DNA of 64,000 bases from Amycolatopsis suaedae. Lineage in GTDB: Bacteria; Actinomycetota; Actinomycetes; Mycobacteriales; Pseudonocardiaceae. The notes beneath the pieces are model-generated. The model saw nothing but the letters and a program-made list of their open reading frames with translations, made no database searches and was not told the origin of the DNA. Positions within the stretch are counted from its first letter, which is position 1; each line of letters begins with the position of its first letter. The stretch spans positions 62,001 through 126,000 of the forward strand of contig NZ_SFCC01000004.1 of the NCBI RefSeq assembly GCF_004214935.1, written 5' to 3'. Of this stretch, positions 15,874-24,108 are shown in pieces. The translations under genes and the position numbers were made by a program.

Positions 15874-18105
15874 CTACCTGTCGAACCTGACGGAGCTACC
15901 AAGGTCGTCGAGCGACCCGCTGATGCGGCTGCCCGAGTCGGGAGGCTCGAACAGGTCGGTCACTTGCTGCCGGAACTGGCTTGGTCCGCGCTCGGAATCA
16001 TCGGCGTTGCCGCCACCCGCGCCTCCGCCGACACCGCCCATCATGGGCATGCCCATCCCGGCGGTTCCGGCACCGGCGCCCGGTTCGTCCGAGGCACCGC
16101 CCCCGGGTGCACTACCCAGCCCGGCCCCTGCCGGCGATCGCGGCGGCATGCCGCCCGGCTCGGTCTCGGCGCTGCCCAGCCCACCTGCCGGTTCGGATGT
16201 GAAGGCATCGCCGACGGCGAACTGAGGCGCCGTCGCATCACCCGCGCCCACGGCCTGGGGCGTCGTCGCGTCGGCCACCGCGGGTTCCGGGGAACCGACT
16301 GCCTCCGCACCGGCGACCTGCGCCGGTCCATCGGCGACACCCGCGGTGGATACCGGCCGTACGTCGGCATCCGGGCCGACCGGCTCCTGCCGACGCCCTG
16401 CCACCGCCGGCTCCTCCATACCCGTCGGAACCGCGGGGCCTGGCTCCTTCGGCTTCTCACCCAGTGTGTAGGTGGTCGGTTCACCGCTGCCGTCGTCGAC
16501 GGTGACCAGCGTCGGGCCTCCGGGACCGTCAGGACGCTCGGCAGTGATCTTCAGGCCACCCTCGTCGATGTGGATCTTCCCGTCCGGACCAGGCACATGA
16601 CCGTTGGACTCGGGATCCGTTTCCGCGCCGGGCTCTTTCGGGTCGAAGTTCAGCTCGAATGTCTGCGGCTCGCCGGACTTCCCCTCGACGCCGATGGTCA
16701 TCTTGCCGTCGGCATCCGGTTCCGTGAGCGAGATGCGATTGTCGCCCTTCTCCACCGTCATGGTCTCGGGTTCACCGGCAGCGTCGGCGACCACCTCGCC
16801 CGTGACGGGGTCGATCGGCAGCGCCTTGCCTGTCTCCGGGTCAATCTCCAGAGCTTCGCCCGTAACGGGGTTCTTGCCCGGTTCCGGCATCGGCGGCGTC
16901 GGCGGAGCGGGCGGAGCCGGCGGACTGACCCCCCCGCCTCCGGGGGTGGCCGGCATGCCAGGTCCGGATGCGACACCTCCACCCGGCTTGGGCTCGGACG
17001 CCGGTTTCTCCGCCGGCGGCGGTTCCTCGGCCTTGGGCGGAGCCAACTTTGCGAAGGGCGTCAGCGTGGTCGCGCTGTCCTCGGTTCCCCAGCCGAACTG
17101 CCTGAACTGATCATCAGCGGTTTCCAGCGCGAGCCGGACCGTACGGTGGGTCTCGGTGATGCGCTGCCGTAACTCGACGACCGTGTCGTTGTACTGCTGG
17201 CAGTAATCGTCGAGGAACGGTATTTCCTTGGCGATATCGTCGATGTGTGAGATTTCCTTGCCGGTGATCCAGGACGCCACTGACGCGGCGATCTCGGACG
17301 GCGAGAACTGGCCGAGGAAACTCGTGAACTGCTGCGCCCATCCCGGAAGTCCGTCGATGGACGAGATCGCCTTCGCGAGACCGAAAGCACTGTACTGGTC
17401 GAAGTACGTGTTGGCACCCAGGCTGGCGCCCATCACCGTCAGAACCTTGAGACCCTGTTCACGGCTTCGGATATCGAAATCCTTGACGAACTGCTCGGCG
17501 TAGCCGATGTTGGCATGCTTCTGCGACCGGCTCGTGTCGTCGATGCTCTCGTAGAAACCGCAGAAGTCCTTGACCCGGCCGCTGTCGCCCATAGCCGCAA
17601 GCTGAAGAACCGGTTCCCTGGTCGTCTGCCACATCCCCATCAACTGACCGGAAATCGACGCGTTGGTCTGCTGATATTTCGCGGCCCCTGCCTTCAGATC
17701 GGCGAACTTCTGCAACGCCGCGTCCGCACCGGCTCCCTTCCAGACGCCGTCCAGAGCGGACTGTGAAGCCGACGCGCCACTGCCCAGGCTGGCCCCGACC
17801 GTCGCCAGCGCTCCCATGCGTTGAGCCACGTCGTAGATCAGGCCCCAGTTGAACCCGAACAGCTGCGGGAGCAGCTGGCTCTCGGCCTCGTGCTGTCCCC
17901 ACGGGGGCTGGTCCCAGGTCTTGCGGGCGAGGACGCACTGGTTCCAGCGGTCGTACAGCGAACCCATCCGTTGTGGATTGACGATGTCCTGGAACAGCTT
18001 CAGCTTCTCCAGGTGGACGTCGCTGGTGTCGTTGGCGTTGACGTTGGGCGGCGGAAATCGTACGGCGTTCTGGATCTCGTCCGCGGCGGCATTGATCGCA
18101 CCCAC
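15874..18105 (-). CDS. Large WXG-like ESX substrate, cassette B (743 residues)
   Basis: Paralogue of the 811-residue cassette A protein. A helical N-terminal half of about 345 residues has a W-x-G turn (DGVWKGAGADAALQKF, near residue 121). After a Pro/Gly linker come the DPxTG repeats (NPVTGEALEIDPETGKALP, near 410), the beta-rich TMTVEKGDNRISL part, a Gly/Met-rich segment (GMGMPMMGG, near 690) and the same tail (SRISGSL...SVRFDR). The GTG start is separated from the upstream EspC-like stop by one base. Domain layout suggests a secreted, surface-acting protein; the conserved C-terminal tail may be a sorting or binding element. No catalytic motif recognised. Confidence 0.8.
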   Translation of the reverse strand: MGAINAAADEIQNAVRFPPPNVNANDTSDVHLEKLKLFQDIVNPQRMGSLYDRWNQCVLARKTWDQPPWGQHEAESQLLPQLFGFNWGLIYDVAQRMGALATVGASLGSGASASQSALDGVWKGAGADAALQKFADLKAGAAKYQQTNASISGQLMGMWQTTREPVLQLAAMGDSGRVKDFCGFYESIDDTSRSQKHANIGYAEQFVKDFDIRSREQGLKVLTVMGASLGANTYFDQYSAFGLAKAISSIDGLPGWAQQFTSFLGQFSPSEIAASVASWITGKEISHIDDIAKEIPFLDDYCQQYNDTVVELRQRITETHRTVRLALETADDQFRQFGWGTEDSATTLTPFAKLAPPKAEEPPPAEKPASEPKPGGGVASGPGMPATPGGGGVSPPAPPAPPTPPMPEPGKNPVTGEALEIDPETGKALPIDPVTGEVVADAAGEPETMTVEKGDNRISLTEPDADGKMTIGVEGKSGEPQTFELNFDPKEPGAETDPESNGHVPGPDGKIHIDEGGLKITAERPDGPGGPTLVTVDDGSGEPTTYTLGEKPKEPGPAVPTGMEEPAVAGRRQEPVGPDADVRPVSTAGVADGPAQVAGAEAVGSPEPAVADATTPQAVGAGDATAPQFAVGDAFTSEPAGGLGSAETEPGGMPPRSPAGAGLGSAPGGGASDEPGAGAGTAGMGMPMMGGVGGGAGGGNADDSERGPSQFRQQVTDLFEPPDSGSRISGSLDDLGSSVRFDR

Positions 18106-18106
18106 G

Positions 18107-18442
18107 TCAGACTCCCTCGCCGGCCTTGTTGACCGCCTCGGTCGTCGCTTCCTCGTTGGCCTGCGTCACTCCGACCGCCTGCTTGATGGCACCGACGGTG
18201 CCGGTCATGAAAGCGCCCGCGTGACCGAGAGACTCGGCCAGCTGTCGCACCGCATCCATCACCGCGTTACCAACGTTGGCGCTCTCCGGCATCCTGCCGA
18301 AGCACTCCGCCGTGACGGCCGAGCCGCCCGCATAGGCGACAGCACCGACCTTGTCAGCACCGACCGCGTCGGCCAGCTGTTCGACCTCCTTGCCGACGGC
18401 CATGACGGCCGAGGTGTCCATCTTCATGCCGGCTTCGCCCAT
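18107..18442 (-). CDS. Small EspC-like type VII secretion target, cassette B
   Basis: A 111-residue helical protein (MDTSAVMAVGKEVEQLADAV ... GHAGAFMTGTVGAIKQAV), in the size range of ESX partner proteins. Unlike the cassette A equivalent it shows no tyrosine-based Y-x-x-x-D/E motif; the corresponding region reads VGVTQANEEATTEAV. If export depends on that motif, the signal must come from the large partner. ATG with AGGGGGAG upstream; an internal ATG at MKMDTSA is possible. It is separated by one base from the large substrate gene, so the two are surely coexpressed. Confidence 0.75.
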   Translation of the reverse strand: MGEAGMKMDTSAVMAVGKEVEQLADAVGADKVGAVAYAGGSAVTAECFGRMPESANVGNAVMDAVRQLAESLGHAGAFMTGTVGAIKQAVGVTQANEEATTEAVNKAGEGV

Positions 18443-18558
18443 GTCTCTCCCCCTAACTGGCCTGATCCGACTCAGGTCGCTGCTATCCGTACGGCGTCAA
18501 GCACACACAGCAATCTACACAGTCGGACCGGACCGGACGGGGGTTTCGCCGGAACTCG

Positions 18559-19893
18559 TCAGCTGACGGCGGAGACCACACCCGCGAGGCGGTCGGCCGC
18601 GGCCTTGGCGGTGTCCTCGGCCTGCGCCTCGACCATCACCCGGACGAGTTGCTCGGTGCCGGACGGGCGCAGCAGCACACGGCCGGCGTCACCGAGCTCG
18701 GCCTCGATCGCGTCGACAGCCTCCCGGACGGCGGAGGATCCGGCGACCGCGGCCTTGTCGGCCACCCGGACGTTGACCAGCACCTGAGGCAGTCGCTGCA
18801 TGACTCCGGCGAGCTCGGCCAGGGTCTTCCCGGTGGCCGCCACCCTGCTCATCAGCCGCAGCGCGGTGAGCAAACCGTCACCGGTGGTGGCGTGGGCAGG
18901 CAGCACGACGTGACCCGACTGCTCACCACCCAGAGCGAACCCGCCGGCCCGCAGCTCCTCGAGGACGTAGCGGTCGCCGACCGCGGTGGTCCGCAGGTTC
19001 ACGCCGTGTGCGCGCATGGCGAGGTGCAGTCCGAGGTTGCTCATCACGGTCGCGACCAGCGTGCCGTCGGTCAGCTCGCCCGCCTCGGCCATGGCCAGTG
19101 CCAGCACGGCCATGATCTGGTCGCCGTCGATCAGCTCGCCATCGGCGTCCACTGCGAGGCAGCGGTCGGCGTCACCGTCGTGAGCGATACCGAGCGCCGC
19201 GCCGTGTTCACGCACCGCAGCGCTGAGGACCTCCATGTGAGTGGAGCCGCAACCGTCGTTGATGTTGATGCCATCCGGCTCAGCACAGATCGCGATGACG
19301 TCCGCCCCGGCGCGGCGGTAGACCTCGGGCGCGGCGAAGGAGGCGGCGCCGTTGGCGCAGTCGACGACGATCCGGAGGCCATCCAGCGAGTGCGGGGTGG
19401 CGGCGATCAGGTGAGCGGCGTAGCGATCCAGCGCGTCGGCCAGGTCGGAGGCCCGGCCGATCTCCGCGCCGGTCGGACGAACCGCTTCAGCGGACAGTCC
19501 TGCCTCGATTTCGTCTTCGATACCGTCGGGCAGCTTGTGCCCGCCTGCCGCGAACAGCTTGATGCCGTTGTCCGGCATCGGGTTGTGCGAGGCGGAGATC
19601 ATCACGCCGAGGTCGGCGCCCAGGTCACCGACAAGGAAGGCGACGGCGGGGGTGGGCAGCACACCGACCCGCACGACGTCGGCACCGGCCGAGGCCAGAC
19701 CGGCCACGACGGCGGCCTCCAGCATCTCGCCGCTGGCCCGCGGGTCCCTGCCGACGACCGCGACCGGCCGGTGCGAACGGTCATGCGCAGCGAGCACCCT
19801 GGCGGCGCTGGCCGCCAAGGCCGTCGCCAGCTCGGGCGTGAGCTCGGCGTTGGCCAGCCCCCGCACTCCGTCCGTACCGAAAAGGCGAGCCAT
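18559..19893 (-). CDS. glmM: Phosphoglucosamine mutase
   Basis: Converts glucosamine-6-phosphate to glucosamine-1-phosphate on the way to UDP-GlcNAc. The 444-residue protein starts [12 protein letters not shown] and has the phosphoserine loop [12 protein letters not shown] (Ser102), the metal loop DGDADR, the sugar-binding GGEQSGH and the C-terminal phosphate-binding [18 protein letters not shown] with GGAGG five bases upstream. Its place just downstream of rplM-rpsI is the standard actinobacterial order. Confidence 0.96.
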   Translation of the reverse strand: MARLFGTDGVRGLANAELTPELATALAASAARVLAAHDRSHRPVAVVGRDPRASGEMLEAAVVAGLASAGADVVRVGVLPTPAVAFLVGDLGADLGVMISASHNPMPDNGIKLFAAGGHKLPDGIEDEIEAGLSAEAVRPTGAEIGRASDLADALDRYAAHLIAATPHSLDGLRIVVDCANGAASFAAPEVYRRAGADVIAICAEPDGININDGCGSTHMEVLSAAVREHGAALGIAHDGDADRCLAVDADGELIDGDQIMAVLALAMAEAGELTDGTLVATVMSNLGLHLAMRAHGVNLRTTAVGDRYVLEELRAGGFALGGEQSGHVVLPAHATTGDGLLTALRLMSRVAATGKTLAELAGVMQRLPQVLVNVRVADKAAVAGSSAVREAVDAIEAELGDAGRVLLRPSGTEQLVRVMVEAQAEDTAKAAADRLAGVVSAVS

Positions 19894-19967
19894 CGATCCT
19901 CCTTGAACAAACAACCCGAACCAACCTAGCGGGCCGGACACCGGCCGCCGCCGCGCCCCCGGGAGGC

Positions 19968-19987
19968 GGCTTTAGCGGGCTAAAGAC
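19968..19987. repeat. Dispersed palindrome copy
   Basis: GGCTTTAGCGGGCTAAAGAC, between the rpsI terminator and glmM; 53 bases from the next copy. Confidence 0.95.
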
Positions 19988-20020
19988 GGCGACGGTGGGC
20001 ACGAGGCAGGCACCGCGACC

Positions 20021-20040
20021 GTCTTTAGCGTGCTAAAGCC
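20021..20040. repeat. Dispersed palindrome copy
   Basis: GTCTTTAGCGTGCTAAAGCC; second of a pair between rpsI and glmM, centre GT instead of GG. Confidence 0.95.
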
Positions 20041-20082
20041 GACGTCCGGGGCGCAGCGGGGCTGCGGGTATGGACAGACATG

Positions 20083-20123
20083 CCGAAAGCGCCCACCCGT
20101 AGTAGACGGATGAGCGCTTTCGG
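20083..20123 (-). terminator. Terminator hairpin of the rplM-rpsI operon
   Basis: CCGAAAGCGC and GCGCTTTCGG form perfect 10-base arms around a 21-base loop, about 20 bases past the rpsI stop. Confidence 0.75.
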
Positions 20124-20144
20124 GGGTTGCCTCGTGGGCGCGGG

Positions 20145-20651
20145 TCAGCGCTTGCTGTACTGCGGCGCCTTGCGGGCCTTCTTCAGGCCGTACTTCTTCC
20201 GCTCGGTGGCGCGGGCGTCCCGGGTCAGGAAGCCGGCCTTCTTCAGAGCGGGACGGTCGTCGGCGTCGACCTCGACCAGCGCACGCGCGATGGCCAGACG
20301 CAGCGCGCCGGCCTGGCCGGACGTGCCGCCGCCCTTGAGGTTGCCGAAGATGTCGAAGGACTCGCCCTTCTCGACGGTGATCAGCGGCTCACGGATGAGC
20401 TGCTGGTGCACCTTGTTCGGGAAGTAGTCCTCGAGGCTCTTGCCGTTCAGCTTGAACTCACCGCTGCCGGGCACCAGGCGCACCCGCACCACGGCTTCCT
20501 TGCGGCGGCCGACGGAGTGCGCGGAACCACCGGCGGCCCGCGACGGCCGCGGCGCGGCCGGGGTCTCGCTGGTCACGACGGCGGCCGGCGAGGTCTCGGT
20601 GCTCTCCTGGCCTTCGGTCTCGGTGCTGGTCACGAACTGTTCCTCACTCAC
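20145..20651 (-). CDS. rpsI: 30S ribosomal protein S9
   Basis: Small-subunit protein whose C-terminal tail contacts P-site tRNA. The family core starts at [12 protein letters not shown] and ends with the invariant KAPQYSKR. The 168 residues include an N-terminal extension of about 45 acidic and Ala/Thr-rich residues, common in actinobacterial S9. The GTG start overlaps the rplM stop as GTGA. Confidence 0.96.
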   Translation of the reverse strand: MSEEQFVTSTETEGQESTETSPAAVVTSETPAAPRPSRAAGGSAHSVGRRKEAVVRVRLVPGSGEFKLNGKSLEDYFPNKVHQQLIREPLITVEKGESFDIFGNLKGGGTSGQAGALRLAIARALVEVDADDRPALKKAGFLTRDARATERKKYGLKKARKAPQYSKR

Positions 20652-21100
20652 TTGGCGACCTGCGCGATCTTGCTGATCTCGCGCGGCTGGGGCTGCTGCG
20701 CCGCGTGCGGGTGCTGCGGGCCGGCGTAGACCTTCAGCTTCTTCGCCTGGGCACGGCCGAGCTTGTTCTTCGGCAGCATGCCCTTCACGACCTTCTCGAG
20801 CAGCCGCTCGGGCTTGGTGTCGAGCAGCTCGCCGAAGGAACGCTTGCGCAGACCGCCGGGGTAACCGCTGTGCCGGTAGGCGAACTTCTGCTCGCGCTTG
20901 TTGCCGGTCAGCGCCACCTTGTCGGCGTTGACGATGATGACGAAGTCACCGGTGTCGACATGCGGCGCATAGGTCGGCTTGTGCTTGCCGCGCAGCAGCG
21001 TGGCGACCTCGGTCGCGAGGCGTCCGAGGACCACATCCTCGGCGTCAATCACGTGCCAGGCGCGAGTGATGTCACCGGGCTTCGGGCTGTACGTGGGCAA
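20648..21100 (-). CDS. rplM: 50S ribosomal protein L13
   Basis: Early-assembly 23S rRNA-binding protein of 150 residues. Typical motifs are [32 protein letters not shown] and [13 protein letters not shown]. The start is a TTG, supported by GAGGT about seven bases upstream. A rplM-rpsI pair beside an ESX locus is the standard actinobacterial arrangement. Confidence 0.96.
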   Translation of the reverse strand: MPTYSPKPGDITRAWHVIDAEDVVLGRLATEVATLLRGKHKPTYAPHVDTGDFVIIVNADKVALTGNKREQKFAYRHSGYPGGLRKRSFGELLDTKPERLLEKVVKGMLPKNKLGRAQAKKLKVYAGPQHPHAAQQPQPREISKIAQVAK

Positions 21101-21314
21101 GGGTCTACCTCGTCGTCAACTTCGCGTGTGGGTTGAGTGCGGGCCTAGCGTGTTCACGCCGCAGCGCACAACGACCTATGACGATACCCGGCCCCTTCGG
21201 ACCGGGTGAACGCGGGGCACCTTAACCCGGTGTACCGCGAGGCGCACGCCCTCAACCACCCATACTAGTGTCTGCAGACGTTCGACCGCTTCCAGCCTTC
21301 CAGGGGGTACGAAG

Positions 21315-22208
21315 GTGCCAGCGCTCACCCGGCGGATCACCCGGTTCACAGCTCTGGCCTGCGTCGCGCTGCTGGCCACAGGCTGCGCGCAGGGCAGGGC
21401 CGGCACGGCGCTGCCGGACGGCGACCAGGCGGCCAACTACGTGACGGAGAAGTTCCGGACGAAGCTGGAAGGGCTGAAGGGCGAGTTCAGCGGGGACAAG
21501 TCCCGCAAGGCCCGCCTGGAGTCGTTCGCCCGGATCGGCGAGAAGAACGCCAACACGACACTCGACTCGGTCCAGTTCGGCAGCCCGCCGTCGCGCTTCG
21601 TTCAGCTGCGGTCGAACAAGGACGCGGGTGACTTCCGGGAGTTCCTGCACCCGGCGGGCGACCCGCTCGACTACATGCACCTCGGCCCGGTCTACTCCAG
21701 CCTCGCATCGACACCGTGGGTGTCCCGCGAGTACACGGGCGGCAACCTCATCGAGTGCTACTGGAACGGCATGATCGACGCCTGCAAGCTGGTGGCCTCG
21801 GTGGAGTCCTCGGTGAAGGAGGGCAGCGGCAAGGCCGCGAAGCGCGCCAAGAGCCTCCCCGACGGCGGTGTCGAACTGGTCGCCGACGTTCCGCTGCGGG
21901 TGTTCATCAAGGAACGCGTGGTGGTGTTCCCCGAGTCGCTCGCCTCCAAGATCACCGAGGAACAGAAGGGCAAGACCTTCCCCACCACGGTGGTGCTGAA
22001 CGCCGACGGCGGGCTGGTCCGGGTCGAGATGGTCGGGGTCATCCCCGGTCCGAGCGAGGTCGAGGTCCGGATCAAGTACGAGAACCTCGGGCCCGCCACC
22101 GCACGGGACATCCCCAAGAAACCGGACGCGGCCCAGATCACGCACCTGCCCGACAGGGCAGCCGTCGACGAGTTCCACCGCAAGCTCGGCGAGATCACCG
22201 GTGGCTGA
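21315..22208 (+). CDS. Predicted lipoprotein of the ESX neighbourhood
   Basis: A 297-residue exported lipoprotein. The N terminus has a basic region, a hydrophobic stretch (FTALACVALLATG) and a lipobox LATGC (Cys24). The mature domain, with SPPSRFVQLRSNKDAGDF and GGNLIECYWNGMID, is not one I can name; two cysteines near residues 156 and 165 could form a disulphide. GTG start. It lies between rplM and the esx genes, transcribed away from rplM and 33 bases ahead of the DUF4333 gene, with which it probably forms an operon. An envelope role linked to ESX is suggested only by position. Confidence 0.8.
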   Translation: MPALTRRITRFTALACVALLATGCAQGRAGTALPDGDQAANYVTEKFRTKLEGLKGEFSGDKSRKARLESFARIGEKNANTTLDSVQFGSPPSRFVQLRSNKDAGDFREFLHPAGDPLDYMHLGPVYSSLASTPWVSREYTGGNLIECYWNGMIDACKLVASVESSVKEGSGKAAKRAKSLPDGGVELVADVPLRVFIKERVVVFPESLASKITEEQKGKTFPTTVVLNADGGLVRVEMVGVIPGPSEVEVRIKYENLGPATARDIPKKPDAAQITHLPDRAAVDEFHRKLGEITGG

Positions 22209-22241
22209 CGGCATGCCGACCCCGACGCGAGGTGAGACCCG

Positions 22242-22832
22242 ATGACCCAGCCACCGAACCCGCAGTGGTGGCAGCCCGGCGACCCCCAGCAGAGCCAGGG
22301 CTGGCAACCCCAGCCAGGCCAGCAGGGCAGCTGGCAACAGCCCGCCTACCAGCAGCCGCAGCAGCCGCAGCCGGGGCAGTGGCAGCAACCCGCCAGCCCG
22401 CCGCATGGCCAGCCGGTCCAGCCCGCGCAGCCGGAGCCCCAGTACGGCGGCGGCTTCACCGGATCGTCCCAGTACGGCGGCCTCGGCGCGTTCACCGAGG
22501 AGAAGCCGGCGAGGCCGGCCAGGTCGAAGAAGCCGTTGATCATCGGTGGTGTCGTGGTGTTGCTGCTCGCCGGCGGCGGTGTCGCGGCCTGGCAGCTCGG
22601 CGTGTTCGCCGGGGAAACGCTGGACCCCGGATCGGCACAGGACGGCATCACCGCCGTCATGCGCGACACCTACGGCGAGCCGAACGTCAGCAACGTCAGC
22701 TGCCCGTCGGGCGAGCCGATCAAGGCCGGTCACACGTTCGAGTGCACGCTGGACGTCGGGAAGACCCCACGGAAGGTGAGCATCCGCGTGCTCAACGACC
22801 GCCCGGAGTTCGAGGTCGGCGCCCCGCGCTGA
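22242..22832 (+). CDS. DUF4333 domain membrane protein
   Basis: A 196-residue single-pass membrane protein. Residues 1-85 are Gln/Pro/Trp-rich and disordered (PNPQWWQPGDPQQSQGWQP). A transmembrane helix follows at about 98-118 (LIIGGVVVLLLAGGGVAAW). The external C-terminal domain carries the two cysteines (Cys154, Cys168) and the V-S-C-P...F-E-C pattern of DUF4333, a domain common in mycobacterial and related cell-envelope proteins. Function unknown. It is the second gene of a two-gene operon ending at a strong hairpin facing the esx genes. Confidence 0.82.
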   Translation: MTQPPNPQWWQPGDPQQSQGWQPQPGQQGSWQQPAYQQPQQPQPGQWQQPASPPHGQPVQPAQPEPQYGGGFTGSSQYGGLGAFTEEKPARPARSKKPLIIGGVVVLLLAGGGVAAWQLGVFAGETLDPGSAQDGITAVMRDTYGEPNVSNVSCPSGEPIKAGHTFECTLDVGKTPRKVSIRVLNDRPEFEVGAPR

Positions 22833-22849
22833 TCCGCCAGACGCCAAAA

Positions 22850-22873
22850 GGCCCGGCACCGAAGTGCCGGGCC
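22850..22873. terminator. Bidirectional hairpin terminator
   Basis: Perfect 10-base arms GGCCCGGCAC / GTGCCGGGCC with a CGAA loop, preceded by AAAA and followed by CTT, between the DUF4333 gene and the converging esx gene. Confidence 0.85.
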
Positions 22874-22892
22874 CTTGACGTGGCGAGGCCGA

Positions 22893-23177
22893 TCAGAACA
22901 GGCCCTCGACGCCCTTGTCGGTGGCCTGGTAGCCGTCCCGGATCTCGGGCAGCGCGATGGCGATCTGGTTCAGGACGACCTTCAGCTCCTCGAAGGCGTT
23001 GTCCCACTCCCTCTGGTGCTGCTCGTACATCGTCATCGCGTCACCGCTCCAGCTGCTGATCAGCGGCTGCAGGTCCTGCTTCAGCTGGTCGAACAGGGCC
23101 GCCAGCTCGCCCTCGGTGGCACGGCAGTCCTCGGCCGCGCGCTCGATTGTCGCGTAATCAACCTTGATCTCGCCCAT
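22893..23177 (-). CDS. WXG100 protein (ESAT-6-like), EsxT position
   Basis: A 94-residue helical-hairpin protein with the W-S-G turn (ISSWSGDAMTMYEQHQREW, mid-protein) and the Y-x-x-x-D export signal near the end (YQATD). It is the ESAT-6-type member of the pair; the CFP-10-type partner is encoded 50 bases upstream. Position next to rplM corresponds to EsxT of mycobacterial ESX-4. ATG with GGAGG upstream. The two proteins are expected to form a heterodimer exported through the EccC-driven channel. Confidence 0.92.
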   Translation of the reverse strand: MGEIKVDYATIERAAEDCRATEGELAALFDQLKQDLQPLISSWSGDAMTMYEQHQREWDNAFEELKVVLNQIAIALPEIRDGYQATDKGVEGLF

Positions 23178-23227
23178 TGTTTCCTCCGTCAGGTGAAAGT
23201 CTGTGTGTGGTCAGAGTGGAAAGTGGC

Positions 23228-23545
23228 TCAGCCGAGCGCTTCGAAACCGGAGTTCAGCTTGGCGATGGTGTCCTGCTGCTGCTGCTCGGACTGCTCGTAC
23301 TTCGAACCGGCCTGCTGGAGCAGGTTGCCGATGTTCTCGAGCGCGGCACCCAGCTTGCCACCGGCGGTGTTGAAGCGCTCCATCACCTTGTTGAACGCCT
23401 CGGCAGCGCCGCCCTGCCAGCCGGCACGGGTCGCCTCGATGTTGTCCTGCAGCCTCAGCAGGTTCTGGTCCATCGACTGCTTGGCGGTGTACACGTTGCG
23501 CTCGGCATTGGTGAAGTCTTCGACTGTCCCGGTAAAGCCGCTCAT
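23228..23545 (-). CDS. WXG100 protein (CFP-10-like), EsxU position
   Basis: A 105-residue helical-hairpin protein with W-Q-G (ATRAGWQGGAAEAFNKVMER) and the export motif Y-E-Q-S-E in the C-terminal helix. Partner of the ESAT-6-like protein downstream; in order and length it corresponds to EsxU of ESX-4. ATG with AAGGGGG upstream. Proteins of this type carry the signal recognised by the last FtsK domain of EccC. Confidence 0.92.
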   Translation of the reverse strand: MSGFTGTVEDFTNAERNVYTAKQSMDQNLLRLQDNIEATRAGWQGGAAEAFNKVMERFNTAGGKLGAALENIGNLLQQAGSKYEQSEQQQQDTIAKLNSGFEALG

Positions 23546-23733
23546 GGAGCTGCCCCCTTCTTGGCTAGTGGTTTGCCCGTACTGCGTTTGTTTCGTACGT
23601 GCCTACGACGAAGACCCTGCCATGGTCGGTTCCCTCGTGTCCGCATCAACCGGCAAGTAGTTGCTGATGTGAATGCGACAGGCGGGAACCGCGCACCGGA
23701 CAACATCCACAGCCTCGACCTTGCTGCCACGGA

Positions 23734-23754
23734 AACCGTTGTACCCCAACGGTT
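23734..23754 (-). terminator. Small hairpin at the end of the 114-residue gene
   Basis: Perfect 7-base arms AACCGTT / AACGGTT with a 7-base loop; it overlaps the TAA stop of the gene at 23753-24097 and lies upstream of the esx pair. It may be a weak terminator or an operator for the esx promoter. Confidence 0.4.
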
Positions 23755-24097
23755 ACCCGGGAGTACCGTCCACGCGTCGCATAATTGTGGAACGCGAGAA
23801 GTCTTCCTCGTGGTCACCCACACGGGGTTCCTCAGGCCGTTCCCTTGCGTAAATCCGAACTGATTCGGGCACCGATAGGCCGTTGCTAATGCGAAATTCG
23901 CGGGCTGAAGCCTGCGACTCGGCGGCCGCCAATTGCCCCGCGACGGTCGTGAGCGGGCCACGAAGCGCTCGGCCCAGTCCACGGGCCTCCGCCTGCTGCC
24001 GCCGCGCCCGCTCCCGCGCTTCCGCACCCACCCGCTCGGCGTGAGTCACGGCGTGCTGCACCGCGGTGCGCAGGCGCTGCATGGGGTCGTCGGCCAT
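23753..24097 (-). CDS. Small charged helical protein in the ESX locus
   Basis: A 114-residue protein without a recognised family. The first 75 residues form a charged amphipathic helix (MQRLRTAVQHAVTHAERVGA, ERARRQQAEARGLGRAL) and the rest is polar and probably unstructured. It starts 11 bases after the Hsp70-like gene with GGGAG upstream and belongs to the eccC operon. Near residue 65 it reads ASAREF, which may be a decayed copy of the dispersed palindrome. A small regulator or adaptor for the adjacent Hsp70-like protein is possible but unsupported. Confidence 0.7.
   Translation of the reverse strand: MADDPMQRLRTAVQHAVTHAERVGAEARERARRQQAEARGLGRALRGPLTTVAGQLAAAESQASAREFRISNGLSVPESVRIYARERPEEPRVGDHEEDFSRSTIMRRVDGTPG
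23893..23912. repeat. Possible decayed copy of the dispersed palindrome
   Basis: 15 of 20 positions match. Coding-strand frame GCT TCA GCC CGC GAA has GAA where the consensus has TAA, the same substitution as the clear intragenic copies. Confidence 0.35.
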
Positions 24098-24108
24098 ACC
24101 CACTCCCG

